Source: Sophora flavescens (taxonomy: Eukaryota; Streptophyta; Magnoliopsida; Fabales; Fabaceae). From it: a stretch of 64,000 nucleotides of DNA. The DNA lies in NCBI GenBank assembly GCA_030762895.1, contig CM061064.1, forward strand, positions 235,320,586 to 235,384,585. The letters run 5' to 3'. The position numbers and the translations under genes are program-made. Under the pieces are notes generated by a model. The model saw only the letters and a list, made by a program, of their open reading frames with translations, had not been told where the DNA came from and ran no database searches. Shown here piece after piece: positions 46,655-57,085 of the stretch; position 1 is the first letter of the stretch; every line of letters starts with the position of its first letter.

Positions 46655-48417
46655 TTATGGTGTAGGCTTAGACTGGATAAGCGCTGAAACATTTCTTCCC
46701 AAATTAACTCTCTCATTACTCTTCAACCTTCTCTTGTTGGTGCATAAATCCTTCAGAAATTTAGCATACTTAGGAACCTGCTTGATCACATCTAGAAGGG
46801 GAATATTCACCGCCACCTTTCTGAACACATCTAAAATTTCCTTCTCCTTGTCTTCCCCACCAATCTTCTCATTTCTCCGCACTCTGTGTTGGAAGGGGAT
46901 TGGTGGTATGTACACTTTCTCAGCTTCAACATCAACAGAAGGCTCAGGAGTTACCTCAACAGTTTCTTCATCTTTTCCAGAGGCTGCCTCAACAACTCTT
47001 CCAGATCTCAAAGAAATGGCACTCACACTAGGATTGGAGACATTGGGATTTATCACTGTTTGTGCAGGCAGTTGACTTGATCTTTGAGCTTGCTGTATGT
47101 TATTTATGGATGTGGCAAGCTGTCCAACCTGTGTCTCTAAATTTTGAATGCTAGCATCCGTTCGCTGCTGATACCGTGCCTGTGAGGCTTGGAACTGTGC
47201 CTGGAACTGTCCAATTTGCTGCTGCAACTGGAGATTTTGTTCAGTCATTTTCTTGAATATGTCCTCTAGTGAAGGTCCGGAAGGTGCAGAAGTGGTCACT
47301 TGAGGAGGATTCTGTGGTGCTGCCGGTTGTTGTTGGGATGAGTTCCCATACCGAAGGTTAGGATGATTCCTCCAGTTGGGATGGTACCTATTTGTGGAGA
47401 GGTCAGGAGTGTTGTACCGGTTCTGACTGTTACCTTGATTGTACGGATGGACTGCATAAGCTTGAGACAAATCAGTAACTGGCCCTTCCTTCAGAATGGG
47501 GCATGCTTCAAACGGGTGCTCAGGAGAGTTGCACATGCCACACAACATTACCGACTGAACCCTATCCATTGCCAATTTCTCCACCAAAGAAGTGAGCCTA
47601 TCAATTCTATCATCACGGTCCTGGTTGGAAGAAGAACTATGGACCTCATGCACACCTCTTGTCTCAACAGAATTTCTCCTGGTTGTAAACTGCTGGGAGT
47701 TCAGTGACATATTTTCAATTAATTGCTTGGCAGCGTTTGAGTCTTATCAACAAGTGCTCCCCCACTAGCAGCATCCAAAATATTTCTATCCATCGGTAGT
47801 AACCCCTCATAAAAATACTGGATAAGAAGTTGCTCAGAAATCTGATGCTGAGGGCAACTGGATACCAACTGCTTGAATCTCTCCCAATATTCAGCCAATG
47901 ACTCATTTCCTTGTCTGATGCCACATATTTCCTTCCTGATTGATGCAGCTCTGGAGGCAGGAAAATATCTCTCTAAGAAAACCTTCTTCAAATCGTTCCA
48001 GGTGGTAATAGAGTTTGGCTCAAGATATAACAGCCAATCCTTTGCAGCTCCTTGTAGTGAAAACGGGAAAGCCTCCAGCTTGATGTGATCCTCAGTTACT
48101 CCCTCTGGTCTCAAGGTTGTGGAGCAGACGACCTGGAATTCCTTGAGATGCTTATGTGGGTCCTCACCTGCAAGACCACTAAACCTTGGCAACAAATGGA
48201 TTAGACCAGATTTTAATTCAAAGGGGGTAACAACACCAAAATATTCAATACAGAAGCCATTATAATTAACATCAGGGGCAGCAAGTTGTCTTAATGTCTT
48301 TTGGTCACCCATGTTATCAAAAACAGTTTTAGAATTAGAATCACTACTAGTGCTAGCCTGAATTTCTCTACGGCGTGTGTGCAGTGTTCTTTCAATTTCA
48401 GGATCAAAATCACACAA
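46655..48417 (-). pseudogene. gag of element B
   Basis: Two ORFs (48417-47719 and 47710-46655) joined by a small frameshift near 47720. The first has the Athila gag core (CDFDPEIERTLHTRR, RFSGLAGEDPHKHLKEFQVV, FSLQGAAKDWLLYL, FLERYFPASRAAS). The second has the knuckle CGMCNSPEHPFEAC, a Gln-rich linker and IPLLDVIKQVPKYAKFLKDL. Gag is better preserved than in element A and only one or two lesions separate it from an open frame. Gag-only elements can be mobilised by relatives. Confidence 0.9.
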
Positions 48418-48535
48418 TTCAGGGCAAGTAGACCTAGTAGCCAGACCAATTCAAAACAAAAACGGAAATAAAGGAAAAAAAGGAAAAAAAATGCGAAAAT
48501 AACAAACAAGAGTCCCCGGCAACGGCGCCAATTTT

Positions 48536-49807
48536 TGGTCGCGCTGTCGCGCACGCGCCAAAAAGCGAGCAGTTTATAAAACTGTAGTTTAGGAGCGACA
48601 ACTCGGATATCGTCTCACAAGGACTCTTGACTTGTTATTTACCACAAAAATCAATTTTTTTTGGGGGGGGGGGGGGGGGGGGGTTTGGATTGAAATTCAA
48701 TGGAAAACAATGCAAAAACAGAGCAATTTAAAAGATTATCAAATAGTTAAAAACGATTAATCTACTGTTCTCGATTTCCCAACTATCATCGGTTCAAGCA
48801 AATTCCAAGCCCTAAGCAGATTCTAATCCCCTCCCGGTTGTAGCAACAATTTACAAGCGAAATCACTACTACAGATATATGGTCCTATTCCCGAATTAAG
48901 CAAACGGGGTTAAGCCCTTCATGAACTAAGCGAACACGAATTGAACACACGCGAATTAAGCAAACGCGATTATATATAGGAACATAACATCACCGAAATA
49001 AATCAACACAACACTATACACTCCTGAATTAAGCAAATAGAAATATATAGCATAGCATTGAAAAGGGAAAGCATACAAAACAGGAATTACAAGAACCTCA
49101 AGTGTGATGGAAATCAATTACAGTAGACTAATCAAAGAAATTTAGTTCTCCATAAAAAAACGAAACACAACCAGAAAATATGTAAAGAAACAATGGAGAA
49201 GCAAAAGTTGTTCCAATCTGCTCAGAACAGCCATTTATAGTATTCAGAAACTGAGCCCACTCGCGAGGCGAACCCTAACTCGCGAGGCGAATATCATGAA
49301 GAGTCTGCAACGTTTTGTCTTCTCGCGGGGCGAAGTACTGCTCGCGTGGCGAGGAATGGAAGAGTCATGCCTTCTGGTCTTCAGTCTCGCGAGGCGAGAC
49401 ATGGATCCGCGAGGCAACACAGAATGGGTTGCATTTCTCTGGAACAATCAGCTATCAGGGTCGCGAGGCGAAGTGTTGTTCGCGGGGCAAACCAGAGAAG
49501 ATGACATTTTTGCTGTTCAGCTGGCTTTCAGGTTCGCGTGGCGAGAAGACTCTCGCGAGGCGAACACCTCCAGACTTGAAATTTCCCTGATTCTTTATTC
49601 CCTTGACTTCTAACTTAACCTGAAAACAATAAAATAGCCATAAGTGCTTTATTTGACTCAAAACTGGCTAAATTAACCTAAAACTACTCAAACGACTCAA
49701 AATGTTGCTTAAGGACAATCAAGTCTAATTTGGGTGAAAATGAGATATAATTAGCACAAAACCCTGGTCATACTAGCCATAAAACTAGATGAGTCAGAGG
49801 CTTATCA
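48536..49807 (-). repeat. 5' LTR of element B (right copy)
   Basis: 1272 bp, same termini. Word array at about 49259-49565, TATA-like CTATAAATGG (minus) at 49231-49240, 21-G run at 48663-48683. It has one extra 19-bp word unit near 49260-49290 compared with the left copy. Confidence 0.92.
49259..49565 (-). promoter_or_regulatory. U3 array of TCGCGAGGCGA words, element B
   Basis: About ten words (TCGCGAGGCGA, TCGCGGGGCGA, TCGCGTGGCGA and variants), often in pairs 8-20 bp apart. On the minus strand the array ends about 20 bp before the TATA-like box. It stands at the same LTR position as the TCACGGCC array of element A. Spacers such as GGTTGCATTTCTCTGGAACA and GATGACATTTTTGCTGTTCA match those of the solo LTR at 28.75-30.25 kb. 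The core TCGCGA is itself a palindrome. Confidence 0.75.
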
Positions 49808-50019
49808 GTAAACATTCCGCTTCTTGATGTGATTAAGCAGGTTCCGAGATACACAAAATTTCTGAAGGATTTGTGCACACACAAGAGGAGGTTGAAGGGA
49901 AATGAGAGAGTCAATTTGGGACAGAATGTTTCAGCCCTTATTCAACCTAAACCTGCACCTGAGAAGGTTACCGTCTCAGCCCTCAATCAGGCAATGCCAC
50001 AGAAATGCAAGGATCCGGG

Positions 50020-50345
50020 AACTTTTGCTATTCCATGTACCATTGGGGATAGTAAATTCGACAATTGCATGTTGGATTTAGGAGCTTCTATTAATGTTAT
50101 GCCTACTTCTGTTTTCAACAATCTTAATCTTGGTCCTTTGGAGCATACAGGTCTTACTATTCAGTTGGCAAACAGGACCAATGCTCGCCCCATTGGAGTA
50201 GTAGAAGATGTGCTTGTTCAAGTTAATGACTTGATTTTCCCTGCTGATTTTTACATTCTGGATATGGCAGGAGAAACGAATTCAAGCAGATCACCAATCA
50301 TTCTGGGCAGACCATTCATGAAAAACGGCGAAAACAAAGATTGAT
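50020..50345 (+). pseudogene. Aspartic protease region of element A
   Basis: CMLDLGASINVMPTSVF gives the DLGA active-site motif, followed by LGRPFM near the end. The frame shifts at about 50325 and the following linker to 50620 is broken. Confidence 0.88.
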
Positions 50346-50624
50346 GTTGACGATGGAATCATGTCCATGGAATTTGGTGACATTGTTGCAAAATTCAACA
50401 TTTTCGATGCTATGAGGCATCCCTTGGAAGAGCATTCTGTTTTTCAAATAGAGTTGCTCTCTGAAATAGTTGCTCTCTGAAATTGTTGATGACACTTATT
50501 ATGATTTGGTTGCAGCTGCTGACTTTCCATCTGTTTCTGGTTTTGATGATATTTACTCATGTGCTGATTGTACTAGCACTGACCTTTGTGCTGTTTGTGC
50601 TGAGATTGATGCTGCCTTGCGAAG

Positions 50625-52230
50625 GTGACTGTAAATGAAGCTGTTTATTCAACTGAAGTTCTTGACAGCACGACTGCCCCAAACATACCATCTATTGAGC
50701 ATCCACCCTCCTTAGAGCTTAAGCCACTTCCTGAAAATCTGAAATATGCTTATTTAGAGAGGAATGAAAAACTTTCGGTTATAATTTCCTCTAACCTTGA
50801 TTTTGACCAAGAAACTAAGCTCCTGGAAGTTTTGAAGAAGCATAAGAAGGCGATTGGGTGGACCTTGGCCAACATACCAGGTATTAGCCCATCCAGGTGT
50901 ATGCATAGGATTCTGTTGGAGGACGGGGCCAAAACAGTTAGGCAGCCCCAAAGGCGGCTTAACCCCTTGATTCTTGATGTTGTGAAGAAGGAGGTAACAA
51001 AACTCTTGCTTGCAGGTATCATATATCCTATCTCTGACAGTAATTGGGTGAGCCCAGTGCAAGTTGTACCTAAGAAATCTGGACTCACAGTGGTAAAAAA
51101 TGAAAACAATGAACTTGTGCCCACTAGAATTCAGAATAACTGGAGAGTTTGTATTGATTACAGGAGACTGAACCAGGCTACTAGAAAGGATCACTTCCCT
51201 TTGTCGTTCATCGATCAGATGCTTGAACGGCTAGCTGGTAAATGACACTATTGTTTTCTTAATGGTTTTTCAGGTTACTTTCACATCCACATTGCACCAG
51301 AGGATCAAGAGAAGACAACTTTTACGTGCCCTTTCGGCACATTTGCTTACAGGAGGATGCCATTTGGTCTTTACAATGCTCCTGGCACATTCCAAAGATG
51401 CATGATTAGTATTTTTACTGAATATATTGAGAATTGCATGGAAGTGTTTATGGATGATTTTGCTGTTTATGGCTCCTCATTTGATGCATGCTTGAGTAGT
51501 TTGAATCTGGTTTTGGAAAGATGCATTGAAACTGACCTTGTTTTGAATTATGAAAAATGTCATTTTATGGTTGAACAGGGAATTGTTTTGGGGCATATTA
51601 TTTCTGAAAAGGGTATTTCAGTAGATCCTGCTAAAATTGAGGTGATTTCTACACTGCCTTACCCATCTTGCGTTCGCGAGATTCGCTCTTTTCTTGGTCA
51701 TGCAGGTTTTTACAGGCACTTCATAAAGGATTTTAGCAGGATAGCTCTTCCTCTGTCAAACTTGTTGAAGAATGATGCCATTTTCAACTTTGATGACAAC
51801 TGCAAAAAGGCGTTTGATTCCTTGAAGAAAGCATTGACCTCTACCCCTTTTGAGATTATGTGTGATGCCTCTAACTATGCTGTGGGGGAGGTCCTTGCAC
51901 AAAGGGTGGGCAAGGCTGCCCACGTTATTTATTATGCTTCTAGAACTTTAGATTCTGCACAGGCTAATTACACTACCACTGAAAAGGAACTTCTAGCTAT
52001 TGTTTTTGCTCTTGATAAATTCAGATCATATTTGCTAGGTTCCAAGGTTGTTGTTTTCACTGACCATGCAGCTTTAAATTACTTTTTGAAGAAACCAGAA
52101 GCAAAACTGAGATTGATTCGGTGGATGTTGTTGCTCCAAGAGTTTAGTGTGGAGATTAAAGATAAAAATGGAGCTGAGAATTTAGTGGCTGATCACTTGA
52201 GCAGAATAGAGAGGGATGAAGATCCTTCCC
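50625..52230 (+). pseudogene. Reverse transcriptase and RNase H of element A
   Basis: RT motifs are WVSPVQVVPKKSG, WRVCIDYRRLN, RMPFGLYNAPGTFQ and the catalytic FMDD near 51447-51459. RNase H follows, with CDASNYAVG near 51862 and FTDHAAL near 52058. A stop at 51243 falls in the RT just after LERLAGK, and the first frame is separated from the second (from 51357). The catalytic residues I can see are intact, so decay is mostly through stops. Confidence 0.92.
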
Positions 52231-53594
52231 CCATTCAGGATGACTTTCCTGATGAGCAGCTTTTACAGTTACATGGGGTAACTCCTTGGTTTGCTGATAT
52301 TGTTAATTATCTTGTTGCTGGTGTTTTTCCGACAGGTGCAACTAGCTCACAAATTCACAAACTCAAGAGTGATGCCAAATATTATGTTTGGGATGATCCA
52401 TATCTTTGGAAATTTGGTAGTGATCAGGTAATTAGGAGATGTGTCCCCGACTATGAGATTGAATCTATTTTGCATTTTTCTCATGCTTCTCAAGTAGGGG
52501 GACATTTTGGGCCACAAAGGACTGCAAGAAAAATCCTAGATTCAGGTTTTTATTGGCCCACTATTTGTAAAGATGCTCATGAGATTTACCGGACTTGTAA
52601 AGAGTATTAGATAGCAGGTACAACCATCACTCGTAAGAGTGAAATGCCTCAGCAACCTATGCTTTTCTGTGAGGTGTTTGATGTGTGGGGAATTGACTTT
52701 ATGGGTCCTTTCCCTGCATTTTTTGGTTTCCTCTATATTTTGCTTGCTGTTGATTATGTTTCAAAGTGGGTGGAAGCTATCCCCACTAGGACTAATGATT
52801 CTAGAGTTGTTGCAAACTTTGTCAGGTCCAATATCTTTTGCAGGTTCGGAATACCTCGTGCTATCATAAGTGACCAGGGCACTCATTTCTGTAACCGCAC
52901 CATGGAAGCTTTACTCTGAAAGTCTGGAGTTGTGCACAAGGTCTCCACTGCATATCATCCCCAAACTAATGGGCAGGCTGAGATCTCAAACAGAGAAATC
53001 AAACAGATCTTAGAGAAAGTGGTGCAGCCAAATAGGAAGGACTGGAGCCGCCGTCTAGAAGATGTACTTTGGGCTCAAAGAACAGCTTTTAAGACACCAA
53101 TAGGGATGTCTCCCTATAGACTTGTGTTCGGTAAGGCATGTCATTTTCCTGTAGAAATTGAGCACCGTGCTTATTGGGCGGTCAAAGGTTGTAATTTGGA
53201 AATGCAGAAAGCAGGCATTGAAAGAAAACTCCAATTACAGCAGCTTGAAGAGCTTAGGTTGGAAGCCTATGAAAGCTCTCGAATTTATAAGGAGAAAACT
53301 AAGCACTTCCATGATAAGATGATTTCTAGGAAGGAATTCTCTGTGGGCCAACAGGTTTTATTGTTTAACTCCCGCCTAAAAGTGATGGCTGGGAAACTTC
53401 GATCCAAGTGGATTGGCCCATTTATTGTTACTGATGTTTTCCCTCATGGCGCGGTAGAAATAAAAAGTGAGGTTAGAAACAAGGTTTTTAAGGTTAATGG
53501 GCAGCGCTTGAAGCTATTCCATGAGAGCTCGGTGCCTGAAGATGCAACCGTAGAAGAGCTTTCCTTGGAAGCGCCCACCTACACTACAACTTGA
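52231..53594 (+). pseudogene. Integrase of element A
   Basis: A zinc-binding N-terminal region (HFSHASQVGGHFGPQRTARK, about 52472-52530) is followed by the core with D in GIDFMGPF (about 52690), D in SDQGTHF (about 52872) and E in NGQAEISNRE (about 52971). The C-terminal domain contains WIGPFIVTDVFPHGAV. Stops at 52608 (in the CxxC region) and 52917 interrupt it. The region ends with a stop at 53592, after which no env-like gene follows. Confidence 0.92.
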
Positions 53595-55045
53595 TCAGGG
53601 AGCACCTTCTCCTTTCCCTCACTCTTATTTTATATTTATGTTCTTTCATTGAGGACAATGTTTGTCTTAAGTGTGGGGGAGGGAACCAATTGCTTTGTTT
53701 TTGTTTTGTTTTCCTTGTTTGTGTTGCTTTGTGTCGTATGTGTGTGAGTCTTGTGTCGGTGAGCTTGCTGGATTTTGATTGAATTTAGCATAAATTGATT
53801 GTATGAATTATGTTGATTTTTGATGATTTCCCCCTAGGTTTTGAGAATTGAAAATTGATCCCCATGTGAAAAATTGAAAACTGAACTTTGAGAAATTTTA
53901 TTGTGATTGCATGATTTATGACAAGTTTGGGGTGAAGGGGTGCACACACTAGGAATTGTATCTTGGTCAAACAATTTGCAAAAATGTCCAGGTGAGGAAT
54001 TTGAGCCTCCAACATTGTTTTTAATTGTGTGAATCACTTGTAAGCTGCACTTTCCCGAATTTACTTGAATCTCTTCATGGTTTGCATGTTTATATGGTTG
54101 CCTCAAATGATTTAGGCAATTTTCTTTTAAATAACTACTTGGCCTAAAAAGAACCATCCCTAATGCATGTTCCCTAGTTAGCCACATTGAGCCTAATAAG
54201 CCTATTGTTTCTTGATGACCTTATGTTCTAAGCCAAAAATCTGGAAAAACCATGTTAACCCAATCTTAGGATTAAGAGAGCATGGATGCTTAACAAGACA
54301 AGGGTTGAAAGAAACTAAGTTTGGGGTGTCTACAAGGATATGATATGTTGTTTTGGATTGAGAAAAAGAAAAATAGAGGTTGGAGCCAAAGGCAAAAAGA
54401 AAAAGAAGGAAAAAAAACAAAAAACAAAAATGTCAAAAATGAGTATTAGAAGAAAAAGGCTGTAGTCACCCAAAGCAAAAAGAAAAATGTAAAAAAGGAA
54501 TTTGAGTGCAAATTCAATGTATCAAAATGTTCATGATCTCTTAGTTCCTAGGGACTTAAGCCTAGTACCTTTGAATATCTTACCTTTAGCCAGGCCCCAT
54601 TACAACCTTTAAAAGACCTTTTGATGTTGCATGCATGTTTTCGTGGGAACTATTTTGAGATAAAAATCAAATTCATAGGAAGTGCTCTTGAAATGTGAAA
54701 TTGAGTGAAAAGTTGATAGCCTAGACGAATTGAGCGAATGAGTGAAACATTAAATACCCTTGTGAGGAAGGCGATTGTTTGAAATTGGTGATCTCCCTTT
54801 TGTGTGTAACTTGGATCCTCAACTCAGATCACTGATTGCATGAATGATGGAATTCTCAATTGTTTAAAGTAAATGAATGTGGGGGGTTACATTGTTGCAA
54901 GGGGGAAAACATTGAAGAGAAATTGTTTTGTTAAAATTTCATGAAATTTGTGCGAAATTGATTGAATCCTTTAAGCTTGCCAAGTTTGAGTCTTTTTGAG
55001 TTTTAGTTTGCTTGGGGACAAGCAAAGTTTAAGTTTGGGGTATTT
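53595..55045 (+). other. Non-coding 3' region of element A
   Basis: About 1.45 kb between integrase and 3' LTR, with no ORF of interest. It is colinear with the 3' region of element B (reverse complement of 44165-45600). Both hold a TGTTTGTCTTAAGTGTGGGG-like start and a final CTTGGGGACAAGCAAAGTTT, then AAGTTTGGGGTATTT polypurine tract. Conservation between two elements suggests a shared cis function or simply common descent. Confidence 0.6.
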
Positions 55046-56265
55046 TGATAAGCCTCTGGCTCATCTAGTTTTATAACTAGTAAGACCATGGTTTTTGTAC
55101 TAATTATTCGAGTCTAATCTCGTTTTCGCCCAAATTTGGATTTAATTGTCCTCAAGCAACATTTTGAGTCTCTTAAGTAGTTTTAGGATATTTTAGTTAA
55201 TTTTGAGTCCAATAAAGCATTTACTGCGATTTCATATTTTCAGGTTAATAAGAAGAGCAAAAAGGGAAGGACACTTGAAAGCAGAAGCCATCACGCCCAG
55301 GCCGTGACCTGGGCGTGACACTGGTCACGGCCGTGATGAGATACCCATGAAGTTAGAAAGCATCACGGCCCAGCCGTGATACCCATCATGGGCGTAATGA
55401 GAAGACCCTGGAAGTCAGAATTGATCACGGCCTAGCCGTGATGGAGGTCACGACCGTGACAGATCAGCATCCATGGACAGAATTGATCACGGCCGTGACA
55501 GACTAGAATTTGAATGCGCGCCCTTGGCAAAATTGGTCACGGCCTGGCCGTGATGGCCATCACGGCTGTGACACGCACCTGATCTATAAAAAGGCATCAG
55601 GGCAGACAGAAAAGGAACAGAGTTTTTCACTATTTTACAAATTATTTCTAGGGTTTTTATTATGTTTGTGATGGAGAACTAATCACCAGGGATTAATCTG
55701 TTGTAATCGATTTCTGCCGACACTTGAGGTTCTATAATTCCCAATCAATTTGCTTATCCTTTTCAATATTATGCTATATGTCTTGTTTGCTTAATTCAAG
55801 TTATATAGAATAAGTAATGATTAATTTCGATGACTATATGTTCCTATACCTTGATCGCGTTTGCTTAATTCGCGTGTGTTTGATCGTGTTTGCTTAATTC
55901 CCGAGAGCTTCAATCCGTTTGCTTAATTCGGAATTAGGAATATATATCTTGTAGTGACAATTGTGCTTGTTTAATTGCTGCTACAATCGAAAAGGGATTA
56001 GAATCCGCTTAGGGCATGGAAATTATATGAATCAATGATAGTTGGGAAACCGAAGACAGTAGATTAATCGTTTTAGCTGATTGATAATCATTTAATTGCA
56101 CCGTTTTCTTAATTGAATCATTCAACCTCAAACCCCCCCCCCCCCAAATTGATTTATAGGTTAATAATAATTCAAGAGTCCTTGAGATACGATACTCGAG
56201 TTGTCGTGCCCTAACTACAGTTTTTTCCAATCACTCGTTTTTGACCCGTGTGCGACAGCAGATCA
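55046..56265 (+). repeat. 3' LTR of element A
   Basis: 1220 bp, matching the 5' LTR apart from scattered changes, a shorter C run (13 C, 56133-56145) and one 23-bp deletion in the word array near 55489. Confidence 0.93.
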
Positions 56266-56270
56266 ATAAA

Positions 56271-56419
56271 TACTCTGGATTTGTTAGCAAGACTACATAT
56301 GAATATATAAATTAGTATCGAGAGGTCTCAAAGTTTTAAATTATATTCACAGTACATTTATACAAAAAAATTATTTTGCTAAGTGTATTATGCAGTACAT
56401 TTGTTGGTGGGTGGTGGGG
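56271..56419. other. Spacer between element A and CACTA element 2
   Basis: 149 bp of AT-rich sequence ending GTGGGTGGTGGGG, the G-rich target of CACTA element 2. Confidence 0.5.
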
Positions 56420-56439
56420 CACTACTAGAAATCCATCTT

Positions 56440-56912
56440 TTTCGGACGGATTTTCGGACGGATTTCGGACGGAAATTGGACAAATTTTGGATGGATTTCG
56501 GACGGAATGGCATCCGTCCGAAAAAGCCCCGTGGGAAATTAGAAAATCCGTCCCAAATTCCGTCCGAAAATATTTACGGACGGATTTCGGACAACGTGGA
56601 AATCCGAACTGTGGTTATTTTTCGGACGGAATTATTTTTATTTTCGGACGGATTCTGTGATTTTGTTGGTTATTTTTCGGACGGATTTATTTTTATTTTC
56701 GGACGGATTCTGTGATTTTGTTGGTTATTTTTCGGACGGATTTATTTTTATTTTCGGACGGATTTCGGACGGATGCTGTGATTTTGTTGGTTATTTTTCG
56801 GACGGATTTCTTTTTGTTTTCGGACGGATTTGGGACGGATGCTGTGATTTTGTTGGTTATTTTTCGGACGGATTTATTTTTGTTTTCGGACGGATTTGGG
56901 ACGGATTTCCCA
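56440..56912. repeat. Left subterminal array of CACTA element 2
   Basis: About five tandem units of 55-75 bp (TTATTTTTCGGACGGATTTA, then TTTTTATTTTCGGACGGATT, then CTGTGATTTTGTTGG), plus scattered CGGACGGA words. These are probable transposase-binding sites. They create artefactual SDGFIFIFGR reading frames. Confidence 0.92.
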
Positions 56913-56935
56913 CGGAAGAATCAAAAGTCAGAATC

Positions 56936-57085
56936 TGTCACGGCAGTGACATGTTAACTGAGCCAGACCCCTTGTAAGCAGAATCTGTCACGGCCGTGAC
57001 AGACCATTTAGTGAAACAACATTCAAGGCAGAAGCTGTCACAGCCAGGCCGTGATGCTCATCACGGTCGTGACAGATCACTTCAC
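56936..57085. repeat. TCACGGCC palindromic word cluster in CACTA element 2
   Basis: Three units, each preceded by (G)(C)AGAA(T/G)CTG: TCACGGCAGTGAC, GTCACGGCCGTGACAGACCA and GTCACAGCCAGGCCGTGATG with ATCACGGTCGTGACAGATCA. They match the unit structure of element A's U3 array, including the CAGAA lead and the GACAGA(T/C) exit. Confidence 0.8.

Larger units (their letters stand above)
42913..49807 (-). mobile_element. Athila-like element B, non-autonomous, nested in element A
   Basis: TSD GTAAA at 42908-42912 and 49808-49812. LTRs lie at 42913-44164 and 48536-49807. The primer-binding site TGGCGCCGTTGCCGGGGA on the minus strand lies at 48513-48530. On the minus strand the LTR starts TGATAAGCCTCTG(A/G)CTCATC, the same as element A, so A and B are sister families. 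Coding order is gag, protease, then directly the non-coding 3' region. RT, RNase H and integrase are deleted. About 6.9 kb. The two LTRs are nearly identical by eye apart from one 19-bp word-array indel and the G-run length, so insertion is recent relative to A. Confidence 0.94.
41382..50000 (+). pseudogene. gag of element A, interrupted by element B
   Basis: Gag begins near 41382 (FDFDPEIERTLHTRR). It has the Athila gag core (FSLQGAVKDWLYYL, WNDLKKVFLERYFPASRAAS, CGIIQGNESLAEYWERFKKL) within 41680-41880, a CxxCx4Hx4C knuckle at about 42207-42248 and Gln-rich sequence to about 42770. The C-terminal part runs on to 42912 and resumes after element B at 49813 (KQVPRYTKFLKDL). Relative to B's gag it lacks about 23 codons near 41610. 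Stops at 41916, 42468 and 42765 and frame changes break it. Element B lies between the codons for KVAVN and IPLL, so the gag shared by both elements shows the insertion point directly. Confidence 0.88.
40042..56265 (+). mobile_element. Athila-like Ty3/gypsy element A, host of nested element B
   Basis: TSD ATAAA at 40037-40041 and 56266-56270. LTRs 40042-41286 and 55046-56265 start TGAT(A/C)AGCCTCTGGCTCATC and end GATCA. The primer-binding site TGGCGCCGTTGCCGGGGA follows the 5' LTR at 41291, the Asp-tRNA type used by Athila and Tat elements. A purine-rich GTTTGGGGTATTT precedes the 3' LTR. Order is gag, protease, RT, RNase H, integrase, then a 1.45-kb non-coding 3' region without an env-like ORF. 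Without element B it is about 9.3 kb. Many stops make it inactive. Confidence 0.95.

Noticed and set aside
53595..55045. env-like ORF downstream of integrase, as some Athila elements have
   Set aside because: No ORF with a signal peptide or membrane segment is found. The region is AT-rich and non-coding in both A and B.
56376..56977. ORFs of 81-110 codons with repeated SDGF.FIFGRI
   Set aside because: They are translations of CACTA subterminal repeats. The period is that of the DNA word and no domain is present.
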